From Lepidonotus clava (Eukaryota > Annelida > Polychaeta > Phyllodocida > Polynoidae), in contig OW387133.1 in the NCBI GenBank assembly GCA_936440205.1, positions 66,712,374 through 66,776,373 of the forward strand: 64,000 bases of DNA, read 5' to 3'. The notes beneath the pieces are model-generated. The model was not told the origin of the DNA and ran no database searches. It saw only the letters and a list, made by a program, of their open reading frames with translations. The position numbers were made by a program, and so were the translations under genes. This document shows positions 9,195 to 19,159 of this stretch, piece by piece (position 1 is the first letter of the stretch; each line of letters starts with the position of its first letter).

Positions 9195-11197
9195 ATATGT
9201 ACACCTAAAGCCAAAAAGACATAAATTGGAAGTTTTCCTGTCATTAATTTACATTATCATGTACTTCAAGAACACTTGTTGGTTTGATAAGGGGAGAATA
9301 AAAGCATTACCCTGCAAGCTACAACAGGGGGCTGAGGTGAGTATATAGAGTGGCAATTCCATATTTTCAGACATGTCCCTGGCTCATATTATGAGGACGG
9401 TATGGACTAAATATGAGTGTATGACTTGAAATAGAGCTAAGTGTCAGTTATTTTTACAGCAGGCGCAGATTTTAAGGAGTGGTAGGCAACCAATTTTAGC
9501 ATAATTATTGACATCAAATTGTAAAATTATTGACGACACATGATATCCGGAGAGTGCCGTCAATAAATTGTTTTACAATAGCACGCCCCCCTCCCCACAT
9601 CTCTAAAATTCCTAAATCCACCCCTTTCCGATAATATGATTATACGATTTGAAAGCACACTATACTATGAGGATAAGGATACCTTCATCTGAACGACTAT
9701 ATTGCTGACTATGACCTAGTTCTGTCAGACAAAAGACGTAATGCCTGTTGTTGTTACCGGAATCCCTTCTCATATACTTGGAACTGTCTTTGCATCAGCA
9801 GTGTCCCATGCGTCCTTTGCCAAGTCACTCAACTTGACATTCCCAGGCTTCAGATTTCCGCCATAGTAAAAAGGTTGGAGGAGGGAGGGGATGAGAAAAA
9901 ACAGGTCCCAGGCATCAGGTCAGATCCTGTCCTATACATTGTTGTCCGATTGCGATGGATTAATGTACCTGCGCACTTGTATATATAGATAATGATTTTC
10001 ATTGTAACATTAAACTCGGCACTATGATGGTTACCCATGATGTGACGACACTCCATTAATTGGTTGACTTTTTTTCGGGGGATTTAATGTTATCTATTTG
10101 AAACCCTTTATTATGCAATGGCAAATAATATTATGACTTGGATATGTTTGAGATATAATATGACATATATACACACACAATTGCTTTTTTGTCTGTCGCG
10201 CTGTGGATCAGTTGCAACTTTGTTAATAAAAGTTGCATACACGTCAGCTATACATGTTTATGATAAGAAAGAAGGGAAAAAAACAGTATTGTTCAAAATG
10301 TGTTATTCTGGTTTTATTGGAATCGGTCTTCGGTAAACCTTGGAATAATGAAAATACTCAAAAGCTGCATGGCGTGCTGCTTCGTCGGTAAGATGGCTGC
10401 TGAAGATGGAATGTTGAGGTGAGAATAAAATAGTTATCTGGTTATCTTCGTCCTTTTTCTTGCGCATTAATTGCATCTTCTCTGAAAATTAAAAGAAACT
10501 TCGTTACACTTGTATCAAAATATTCGGTCTGACAGTATGCTCTTGTTAAATTCTGACATAACGTATGTTACTTTTAAAGGACAAATAAATCTCAATCAAG
10601 TAAGGGTTTAGGTCAGTGATTTCCTCCATCAGTTTTAAAAGGTTTCAAAAGGTTTGGCTAATATCTATTTTATGATTTTCTCTGAGCTGATATCCAGCAA
10701 AGTCCACCAATAGGACACAGCTAAAACCTACAGCTTAGATAATTTTCGAATATATTATGGAATTGTCACAAATGATAAAAAAAACATGTTTTAATCAAAA
10801 CCACTTACCCTTTTCAACACGCGGGATACTTCTAGCACCATTTGAAAAGTTGAACCCAGAGTACCATCTCCTCTACATCGACACAATCTATAGCCATAGA
10901 GGAAGCTATAGAGCATATACATCCATGCCGTGGCCAAGCTATAAGTATATCTGAAAGTGGAAACAATTAACATGTAGTGAGGAGAGAATAATACATACCT
11001 TATTTTTCTAAGTCAATACAGAGCAATTTCTTTGATACTCAATGAAAAATTATTCAGATATTGTGACAACGAATAATTTGACTTTGAGTCCCTCTTAGCT
11101 TCCTCAGAATCTGACTTTCTTCCCTCTGGACAGCGCTCGTCGTATCAGCGTTTATAGCTACATTAATTCCTATCAATATAGGTATCTATAATTATAT

Positions 11198-11344
11198 AAA
11201 GGCAGACGAATCCTACCAAATTGCTATTTCGGCTTTGTCGCCAAAATCGACACACATTGTCCCAGAAGCAGATTATAACTCATACAGCATCACATTGACA
11301 GACAACTAGAGCATACAAAAAGGAGCTTGGTAGCGTCTGCCTTT
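11198..11344. mobile_element. Short foldback MITE, 147 bp
   Basis: Ends AAAGGCAGACG.. (11198) and ..CGTCTGCCTTT (11344) are exact inverses, and pairing continues imperfectly through CCTACCAA / TTGGTAG. No coding capacity. No clear target duplication was seen. Confidence 0.6.
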
Positions 11345-12753
11345 TTGCCCCTCCAACTACCAGTCCCTGGTAGCTTAGGGCTGTAAGGCGTTCTTTCGTT
11401 AAGTGTGTTATGTACACAGAGCCAGATCAGGGCAAGGCCACGAAGTGCAAAACTGGAATGTGGAGGACTAAAACAATCTTTTCTGAGCCCTGAGAAATGG
11501 GGCTACCAGTCAGGAGTATTGTTCTTGGTGCTGCCAAAAGAAGGAATGTTCTGAGTAAGATTCTGAGTCGTCAACACACGGTGCTGAGACTTACAGATCA
11601 CCCTGGAGTTAGTGACGTCACAACTGGCTCTGTGCCAAAAATAGAGGGTGTGTAGGCCTATGATATATAGTACGAGGCTCAGCCAAGTCTCTTCTGATCC
11701 CTATACAAACGAGTATCCGTTAATATGACAGCATGATTGGGATAAGGTCGTGTTGTCTGAGGATCAACTTCAAACTACAATTCGTTTGTGGGGCGAAGAG
11801 GAAAGCATACAATATTGAATATTTACTAATATCAGGATATTCTAATTGCACGTTGATTTTGATAATAGATGGATCAGTTTATGCCTGATAATTATTGCCC
11901 AAAAACGGTGGCTCTCTTTTTCTTTTTTTTTCTTTTTCTTTCTTTCTTTCTTTCCTTCTTTTTTTTTCATTTAGAAATTTGCAAGATGCTACATTATTCA
12001 AGATCTCTGTACAGAGTGAGGCACTAGAGCAGCCAAGTTACGCTCTAGAAATTATTCCTGTTTTGGGAACATAGTATAACATGGGGGCCAAAATCTCATG
12101 ATCAACAAATTCTCTTGGCTCGTACTCTACATACTGTACGGACACCTCTCTTATGTATAATACGATATAACAATGAGGATGAATATTAAAAAGTATTGTA
12201 TACTTAAATACATGCTTATATGATATACTATAGATAGATAGGAAGATGCGATATATAGATATTGTTATTATGCTTCGTGTAAATCCCCCGCCGCCACAGA
12301 TATGGATAGCTTATGTATGTGTAAAAGGTATCAATCATATGAATAAGAAGTGTCTCCATTCAGAAGAGCTCGAGGTGATTCACCAAGAGAGGCGACCATT
12401 TGTTTTCTTACAAAAAGTAAGCCCCTCTTGCTCTATACCCTCTCTGTGTATTCTTTTCTGTGTGTCGACCCTGAAGTCCCGTCTACAATAGACAACATGT
12501 CCACGTTAATGACTAATGGTGAATCACGACAGACTGCCGCACATTGCCGCATACCTATGCTATTAGGGATAGGGGCGTAGCCACTATTTTGTCACATTTG
12601 CACAATTTAGAGTACCGTATAGGTAAGTTAGGTAAGCCTATTGTGGCAGCTTGTTTGTAGACAATCATTGCATATTGGATGTGTACTGTAACGTTCTTTC
12701 TGACGTATATCATAATAGTGTCTACAATAAGCTCTTCCCATATTGGGCACACT

Positions 12754-13011
12754 ATTCATTATGAATATTATTAGAAATGTTTCCAATTCAATAGGTCGCC
12801 GTAAACAAATTGAATCAATATTTTTTTTAGATTTAATACCTTCCCTCGATTGAACTGAACACAGCTGTTCAATTTGAGCAGCCCTATAAATCATTCAATA
12901 ACTGACTGAAAAAAGGGATCTTTAATTTTTGTTTATCTTTGATTTTTACAATTGAATATTATTGAATGACTTATCAAATTGAAAACATTTCTGATAATAT
13001 TCATAATGAAT
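12754..13011. repeat. Imperfect inverted repeat, 31-bp arms
   Basis: ATTCATTATGAATATTATTA at 12754 pairs with its near-exact inverse ending at 13011 (one internal mismatch over about 30 bp). The centre contains a second, smaller palindrome (TTGAACTGAACACAGCTGTT). Probably a degraded MITE. Confidence 0.55.
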
Positions 13012-13464
13012 CTTCACTTTTAGAGATACTTGGATAAATTTGTACCTATTGAATTCTGAATTTACTTATCATTTGTGAATTACGTGTAGCAAGAACAAAA
13101 ATGGATGGTATTGATATTTATGATTGAGAACTTTTTGATGAATTACTACGTACCAATAGTCGAGCTTACGGCCAGCAGGAGTAGCAATTTTGTTTTTTGT
13201 TGGTTCTAGTGACATACTCATCTCGATTTGGTGAACAAGGCACATGTATTTTTGCCCGTGTGAACAAGGTACTTGCAGTTTTGTCTTAAAACAGATACAG
13301 GGCACTTGTATCTGTGTTGGTGATGAATCCCTCCTTTGAGAGAACAATCTTTGCAGGCTGTACGGAGGCCTACAGTGGGGCCTGACTCATCCACTTGGGT
13401 GTGATCCGCGCACTTGAGGTGGGGAATCAGGAGTTGAGGATAATGTATGAGGCCAAAGGGGCCG

Positions 13465-14823
13465 TCACGTCACGCTTGTATTGTCCTGTTGTTGTGAGAA
13501 GCTTGATGAACAGGGGTCTGTCCTGTGTAGGAGCTGCTCGTCACACCAAAAACTCAGGTCTGAACTATCCGCAGCATCGACACAACTCAAATCGTCCATG
13601 CTAATCATTGTATACGTTGTATCGGGGGAAGACGCTAGGGAGTCCCCTTGTGAGGACCCCGATAGTAGACACGCGCTATCCTCCGGCTCTTGGTAAGGCT
13701 GCCTGTGGTATTGTGCTTCCCCGTTCGTGTTATAGGACACCATCCCACTGAGAACGTCACAGTGGAGCAGGGTGGTCTTTGGGCAGGTGAGCTGCTCCAG
13801 GTCGTCCCTGGAGGGGGGCGACGGCGACACAGAGCGGGACGGGGAAGGTGGGTCATGTTGGGGGTCAGTATTGGCCGGTGGGGTCTCCGCTTGACGGCGC
13901 CACCGCCGGCGCCATTGGCGCTTGTAGATGCCGTAGGATACTACGGTGGCCAGCAGGATCCCTCCAAGGAAACAGGCCACAGACAGCATGACTATCCAGA
14001 TGGTGGCGTCCCTGCCGGGGGCGGCCTGCTGCAGGGGCCGCTGGTGGCCCGGGCCATGGAAACCAGGTGTGGTGTCACGTACTATGAAGCCAAAGTAGGC
14101 CAGGTGAGGCCTGAGGCCCGGGGGGAGTGTGGTGTAGTAGGTCGAGGAGGGGAACACGGGGAAAGCGGGCTTCAAACCCGCTCTAACACTAGTTGCCTGG
14201 GGTAACCATTGGGGTGTACTTCTTGGCTCACTTACACCGGCAGTATTGGAATGCCTGGTGTCGACCGTTGACATCTTGGCACGGTCTGTCTTCTCACGTC
14301 TGTCCTGGGGCACCACAGTGGTCCTGGTGTTGAGCCTGTTCAGGGTATCATAACTGCCCGGTGGGAGCACTGCTTCCCGTTCCTCCTGGTCCGCTACACC
14401 GTGCCCTGTAGGCGCCTGGCCCGCCGGGAGGCCTCCATCACCGTGCCCGCCGGGAGACTTGCCCCTCCTCCTTCTCCTCCGGGGCGTGGGTGTGGTCACA
14501 TTCCCGTCAGCATTAGACCTGCTCCGGCCTCCTCCTGTACCTCCTTCTGCCGCAGTCAACTTCTCCCTGATAAACTTGGATCCTTCTCCGTCCCCCCGCG
14601 TGCCCTCGGAATGTGCCCTCGGCGGGGGGTCCTCGTTAGTCTCTGTCATTAGTGCTGGTCCTGCTGGGGATCCCCATGTCGACGTGGTATCCGCTCCTCC
14701 AGGCGCCATCCAGTGGGACGTTTCTCCGCCGTCCTGTCTTCTCTGTACTACCACCACCTCATGTAGCTGTACGTCCCGACTTTCCAACGTGGAGAGGCTG
14801 AGTGTAGCGGCCGCCACGAGCAC
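13465..14823 (-). CDS. Unrecognised single-pass membrane protein, 3' terminal exon
   Basis: A 452-codon open frame following a good acceptor (TTATTCCACAG at 14834-14824), so it is read as the last exon of a longer gene; the first codon here is GTG, not an initiator. Residues 1-275 are Pro/Ser/Thr/Arg-rich and probably extracellular. A single hydrophobic helix follows (IWIVMLSVACFLGGILLATV), then a basic stop-transfer stretch (KRQWRRRWRR). The cytoplasmic tail is acidic and Ser-rich, with tyrosine motifs (YTMI, YQEP) and a final DNTSVT. Type I topology is inferred from the basic residues following the helix. No family was recognised. The GC-rich codon use matches the other host exons. The upstream exon with a signal peptide was not found. 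Confidence 0.65.
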   Translation of the reverse strand: MLVAAATLSLSTLESRDVQLHEVVVVQRRQDGGETSHWMAPGGADTTSTWGSPAGPALMTETNEDPPPRAHSEGTRGDGEGSKFIREKLTAAEGGTGGGRSRSNADGNVTTPTPRRRRRRGKSPGGHGDGGLPAGQAPTGHGVADQEEREAVLPPGSYDTLNRLNTRTTVVPQDRREKTDRAKMSTVDTRHSNTAGVSEPRSTPQWLPQATSVRAGLKPAFPVFPSSTYYTTLPPGLRPHLAYFGFIVRDTTPGFHGPGHQRPLQQAAPGRDATIWIVMLSVACFLGGILLATVVSYGIYKRQWRRRWRRQAETPPANTDPQHDPPSPSRSVSPSPPSRDDLEQLTCPKTTLLHCDVLSGMVSYNTNGEAQYHRQPYQEPEDSACLLSGSSQGDSLASSPDTTYTMISMDDLSCVDAADSSDLSFWCDEQLLHRTDPCSSSFSQQQDNTSVT

Positions 14824-14834
14824 CTGTGGAATAA

Positions 14835-16300
14835 CAGAGAGACTGAGTAAAAAAAATAATATGAAAAGACGTCAGCATAACACAAGGCCCAGGTGCCGCC
14901 GGGTGTCTACTAAGGAATACACCCAGCTGGGGGGTGTGGGGGTGGGCGTGGAGGTGTCGGGCCGTGGGCTACAGCTGGGTGTTGGCCCGGTCTGAGGGTC
15001 CGGCCCAGAGGTGGCTACAAGCTACAGGCCACACGCCAGCCACGTGTCGATTGTGGGGCCACACCCAGATTGACATGACCTCATGGCGTACACATGTACA
15101 ACGGCCCCGCGAGGTGGCGCCACGGGCGGCGGCGTCCGGTTTACTATGCGACATTGTCAGATGTAGGATACCGATAGGATGTAGGCCTCATCCGATATAA
15201 TATATATTATATATAGCCAATAGCAATTCACATTGACCCCCACCCTATCCGCCATGTCATGGCGGGGGGGGGGGGGGAATCAAACATTTTGGTAGTAGGT
15301 AAAGGTGTTATCTGCATTTGCTAAATACCACAATTAATACAAGTAGGCCTAAGGTAGGCCTATAATTCTTTGACCCGTGCTGGAATTCATATTTTCACTA
15401 CGACCGAAATGTCTAAAGTAAAGTCCATGGCATGACAACAACCGATCGCGATAGGGGCCTAACTGTTTCTATATGAATACATTTATAAATGTATGCATTT
15501 ATAAAAGAAACATCAGGGCGTCACACCCAGGCGTCACATAGGCCCAAATGGCTTTTTGTATTTTGAAAAATGGATCATCGCCTATGAATATAGCTTCGTC
15601 AATCGTGCTTTATGCCCCCGCCCCATTGAGAGGAATGCCGACAGAGCGCTGCTATAGGCGTAATCTCTGCTGTCAGTGGGTCGCGGGCCCCTCCCTTCCG
15701 GTGGGCGATTATGGCCGCAGCATGGAGCTTTGGGGTGGGGCAGAAGAACATGTCTGGGTGAGAGCAAGGGGAGCGGAACAAACGAGCGCGTGCAACACCT
15801 TCTAAACGACTTGTACTAACTCATGCATGTGGGAAAGGCAAGTAACGTTACTACTGTAAGCCGTATACCGTCTGCCATTAGGAAAGTCGGAGTCAGATGA
15901 CACGGCAATTAGGCCCATATGACATGACTAATTGTTGCAAACTATTGCCGCCCATGATCCGTCTCTGTGTCTGAATAAGCTATTAGACAGGGCGTTCCCA
16001 TGGTATTCATGTAAAACCACATAGGCCTACGTATTTTAACCATCCTTTTTTTTTGTCTGGGGATATGGAAAAATCTATCTTATAGGATGTGCACAATTAG
16101 CTTTAGGTATATTAAAACGACGTGTGGTATCTATATAAAAATTTCAAATGCTTCATTGTATGCGGAAGTCTATATTAGTATAAATTTGCAGCAACGCTTA
16201 ATCAACGAATTTAATGCAAAAAAAAACACCTCGTGAAATTTAGTTGTACAGTAGATGTGCTTTACAATGATGAGGTTTTCTGGAGTAACCGGAAAGTTTT
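14835..16300. other. Upstream intron/flank of the membrane-protein gene
   Basis: GC-rich to about 15150, then AT-rich. Contains a 14-base poly-G run near 15264 and an AT palindromic stretch (TATAATATATATTATATATA) near 15199. Small open frames around 15548-15805 show no domain. Confidence 0.35.
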
Positions 16301-17212
16301 ACATCCACACTGTTAAAACAAGTGTTTAGAACCTAAACATTTTCCTAAACACTTCGGTGCATCCAGTTTTGGAACACTTTATTTCCCTAAACATGTTTAG
16401 AATTATCGGTGTTTAGGGTTAAGTGTTTAGAAATGTATGATGTTTAGCTGTTTAACCATGAAGTGTTTAGGTCCTCAAGATGTTTAGAATCAAAACGCTT
16501 ATGCTTTTTTAATGTTTAGCTGTTAAGTGTTTAGAAAACTATGATGTTTAGGTGTTTATCTATGAAGCATTTAGGTCTTCAAGGTGTTTAGGGTTAGGTG
16601 TTAAATTAAACAGTAATATACCGTAATATGTACAGTGTACTTTCATTCTTGAGGATGAAAACCATTTTAAATTTAACAATACTATACCGTAGTGTGTAAA
16701 AAAAAACCCATAGATCTTACATGTGAAACACTGCTATGGTACTATGCCATTCAGTTTACACCAGATGTTATGTTAACAGCATTGAAAGTTTTATTTTTCC
16801 TGTAATCACACTACAGGATCATTGAGCCAATAACCACATATGGCCTTCCTTCTTGGTTTAGCCTTGCATGGATTGTTTGATTGTTATAGGTAAAACCTTT
16901 AGGGGTATAGCTGATAAAGTTCTTGTACTAAAAAGGTGTCTACATGTTAATCCTACTAAAAAGGTGTTTTAAAACATTTTGTAAATGTTTTAGGGGTGTT
17001 CTGGTTGGTTGACCGTACCTAGAATAGCAGGCCAATGAAGTGATTATCTTAATGACGCTACAAAAACTTAAAAATCTAACATTTTTAATCACAAAGTTCC
17101 AAATTCCTAAGTGTATGAAAAAACTATTTTACCTATCATGGCAAAAAATATGGAGGGCATGTGGCAAACCACTAATAGTACAACTACTTCATAGTACTAT
17201 TTTGGTAACTTC

Positions 17213-17283
17213 AGTAGCTGAGATTTGAACCCGGGGCCCCTCACATATGAAGCCTATGCTCTACCACTGAGCTATGGAGGCCT
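17213..17283 (-). ncRNA. tRNA-like sequence (pseudo-tRNA) inside the hAT-like element
   Basis: On the minus strand it reads CCATAGCTCAGTGGTAGAGC (A box) and later CGGGTTCAAATC (B box) at tRNA spacing. Acceptor-stem and anticodon-stem pairing is poor, so it is unlikely to be a functional tRNA. It could be a tRNA-derived (SINE head-like) module. Confidence 0.5.
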
Positions 17284-17432
17284 GTAGGTAGACACAGCCC
17301 AGCTTTGCTACTTAACTGAATAAGTAGGGGTATGAAAGTAATGACCTAATGTCTGTCTTATGTTGATCACCTGTATAGTAGTACTGATCCTACTCATTGG
17401 TACTGACTATGCAAGTGTGCACTGCATGCAGT

Positions 17433-17505
17433 CCAAGTTAGCTCAGTTGGTTAGGCTTCTACCTTGAATGTAAAGAATGTGGGTTCTAATCCCAAAGTGT
17501 CCATT
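17433..17505 (+). ncRNA. Second tRNA-like sequence inside the hAT-like element
   Basis: GTTAGCTCAGTTGGTTAGGC supplies an A box and GTGGGTTCTAATCCCA a B box with T-stem pairing. The anticodon stem TCTAC/GTAAA pairs at 4 of 5 positions around the loop CTTGAAT. The acceptor stem does not pair. Probably tRNA-derived; polymerase III activity is untested. Confidence 0.5.
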
Positions 17506-17999
17506 TTTCTTTTCCATAGTATACAATTGATATTATGTGTTTAGATTCTAAACATATCCCATTCAAAACATGGTTAGAGGTTACAAGTGTTTAGCTTTTA
17601 AACACAACTAATGATGCGTTTAGATTATAAGCATAGTTAACCCAACACCTGTTTAGAAGTTACAAGTGTTTAGGTTTTAAACAGATATGGTTTAATGTAT
17701 TTAGATTATAAACATGTTTATGCCCTTAACACATTTAAATTCTAAACACCATTTTAACAGTGCACAACCACTGATGCATGGGGAAATTTACTTTTATCCT
17801 TGAGCCAAACATCCTGCATGGTTACCGAAATCGGTATACCAACCATGTTCAGTTTAGTGTGCACCCATATTAATGTGTTACAGTCTACCATGATAAGTTT
17901 AGAGGAAACGGGAAACAAAGAGATAGTAGTTATGAACCATGATTATACATATCCTAAATCAAATGAATACCTGCACATTCAAATTACCATGCAACACGA

Positions 18000-18420
18000 T
18001 TAGGAAACGCTAGCGAGGGTTAAGGTGTCATGGAGAGGGAGGACATGGTATAGGTGTGAAGGAGGACAGTATGGTTGGGGTTCCATTGGAAGAATATGGC
18101 ATTGAGTGAAAGGAGAATTCAGTGAGAGAGAGGACAGGATGGAGGGAGGGCATGCGGACATGCAGGACGGTAAGGATGAGATACGAGGTGGGAGGGCAGG
18201 GTGAGGAGATGGAAGGACAGAGCGGAGAGATTGGAAGGACTGGGAGAGGAGGGGGTTGATAATGAAGGACGGGGGATGGAGTACAGCATGGGGATAGAGA
18301 TGAGAGGTCGGGGGGGGGGGGGGCAGGAAGGGGAGAGAGAGGACAGGACGGAAGAAGGACATGAGGGGGAAACTTAGGGAGAGAGGGGTGATAAGGATTA
18401 GGGGAAGGGTGCAGTCAACA
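18000..18420. repeat. Purine-rich degenerate minisatellite
   Basis: Plus strand is almost all A/G, with imperfect GGAGGACA / GATGGAGGGAGG words and a poly-G run near 18309. It resembles the reverse complement of the pyrimidine-rich array at 42.1-43.0 kb. Its long open frame on the minus strand is a low-complexity artefact. Confidence 0.6.
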
Positions 18421-18474
18421 ATGGTGCAGTCCATTTTATGCGTCAAAAATAAAACCCATCAGAGAATTGTTGAT

Positions 18475-19159
18475 CAGGTTGGGGCTATGACGGGAAAAAC
18501 GGAACGTCCCGTTTTTTCAGGACACAAGCCTTTAAATCATTTTAAAACATTCCATTAGCATTTTTTCAATTTCAAAATATGACCCTATATGACAAACAAT
18601 TATTTGGTCAAATTTAAATTGAATCCCATCATTACAATAGCTGTTTTAATGAGTTTGAAAAGTCTGCCTGAAAAAACGGGTCATCCTGTAATAACGGATC
18701 ACAAAACCGTCCTGTTATTTCAGGACGGTCCGTTTTCTTGGTATGATTTTTGTAACTTTTAAAAAACAAAATTCAATAGAAAAAAAATGCAGCTATAGAA
18801 TTTGAAAATGCAACTATCATTTTGATGCTAAAGATGTGTACTTTCATTACAAATAATTTTTGATTTTAGCAATCTCTTTATTTTCTGAGCATTTTTATTG
18901 ATGTAAAAATATTAATTGTGAAATTATTATTTATGTAATTGTCAAAATGGAAAGTGTTATCAAATTCATGTTAAATGCAAAATTTCATAATTTTTGCAGT
19001 TTGCATATGTAGAAGTATTACATCATGTTTGTTTAATGTAGTATTTATGTATAATTTTATCTAAAGTAATTAGATAATTCACTTTTTCATAATTGCCTGT
19101 AATTACAGGACGTCCCGTTTTTACAGGACGTCCCATTTTTCAGTGGTATCCCCAACCTG
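18475..19159. mobile_element. MITE with CAGGTTGGGG ends and 5-bp TTGAT duplication
   Basis: Starts CAGGTTGGGGCTATGAC and ends GGTATCCCCAACCTG. TTGAT flanks it on both sides (18470-18474 and 19160-19164). The interior is AT-rich, with repeated CAGGACG(T/G)CCCGTTTT words near both ends that can pair with each other. No coding capacity. The superfamily is not assignable from this copy. Confidence 0.75.

Larger units (their letters stand above)
9195..13030. other. Intergenic, repeat-rich, no supported gene
   Basis: No coding exon could be supported. A fragment at 9335-9370 resembles the inverted-repeat end of the element at 23559-24417 (..TATAGAGTGGCAATTC..). A pyrimidine microsatellite (TTTC/TTTCC) lies at 11912-11968. 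Around 11412-11636 the words CACAGAGCCAG and CTGGCTCTGTG face each other and may be remnants of another inverted-repeat element. Confidence 0.45.
16308..17762. mobile_element. hAT-like non-autonomous DNA transposon with GTGTTTAG subterminal repeats
   Basis: Ends CACTGTTAAAA (16308-16318) and TTTTAACAGTG (17752-17762) are exact inverses. Both are followed inward by many copies of GTGTTTAG or its inverse, dense in 16320-16600 and 17530-17750. The 8 bases outside each end (TACATCCA and CACAACCA) agree at 6 of 8 positions, compatible with a decayed 8-bp hAT duplication. There is no transposase frame. The centre carries two tRNA-like sequences in opposite orientations. Confidence 0.65.

Noticed and set aside
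17213-17505. Two functional tRNA genes
   Set aside because: A and B boxes are present, but acceptor stems do not pair and one anticodon arm fails; tRNA-derived sequence is the safer call.
18000-18446. 148-codon minus-strand frame rich in Pro/Ser/Leu
   Set aside because: Product of the purine-rich minisatellite; no start context or domain.
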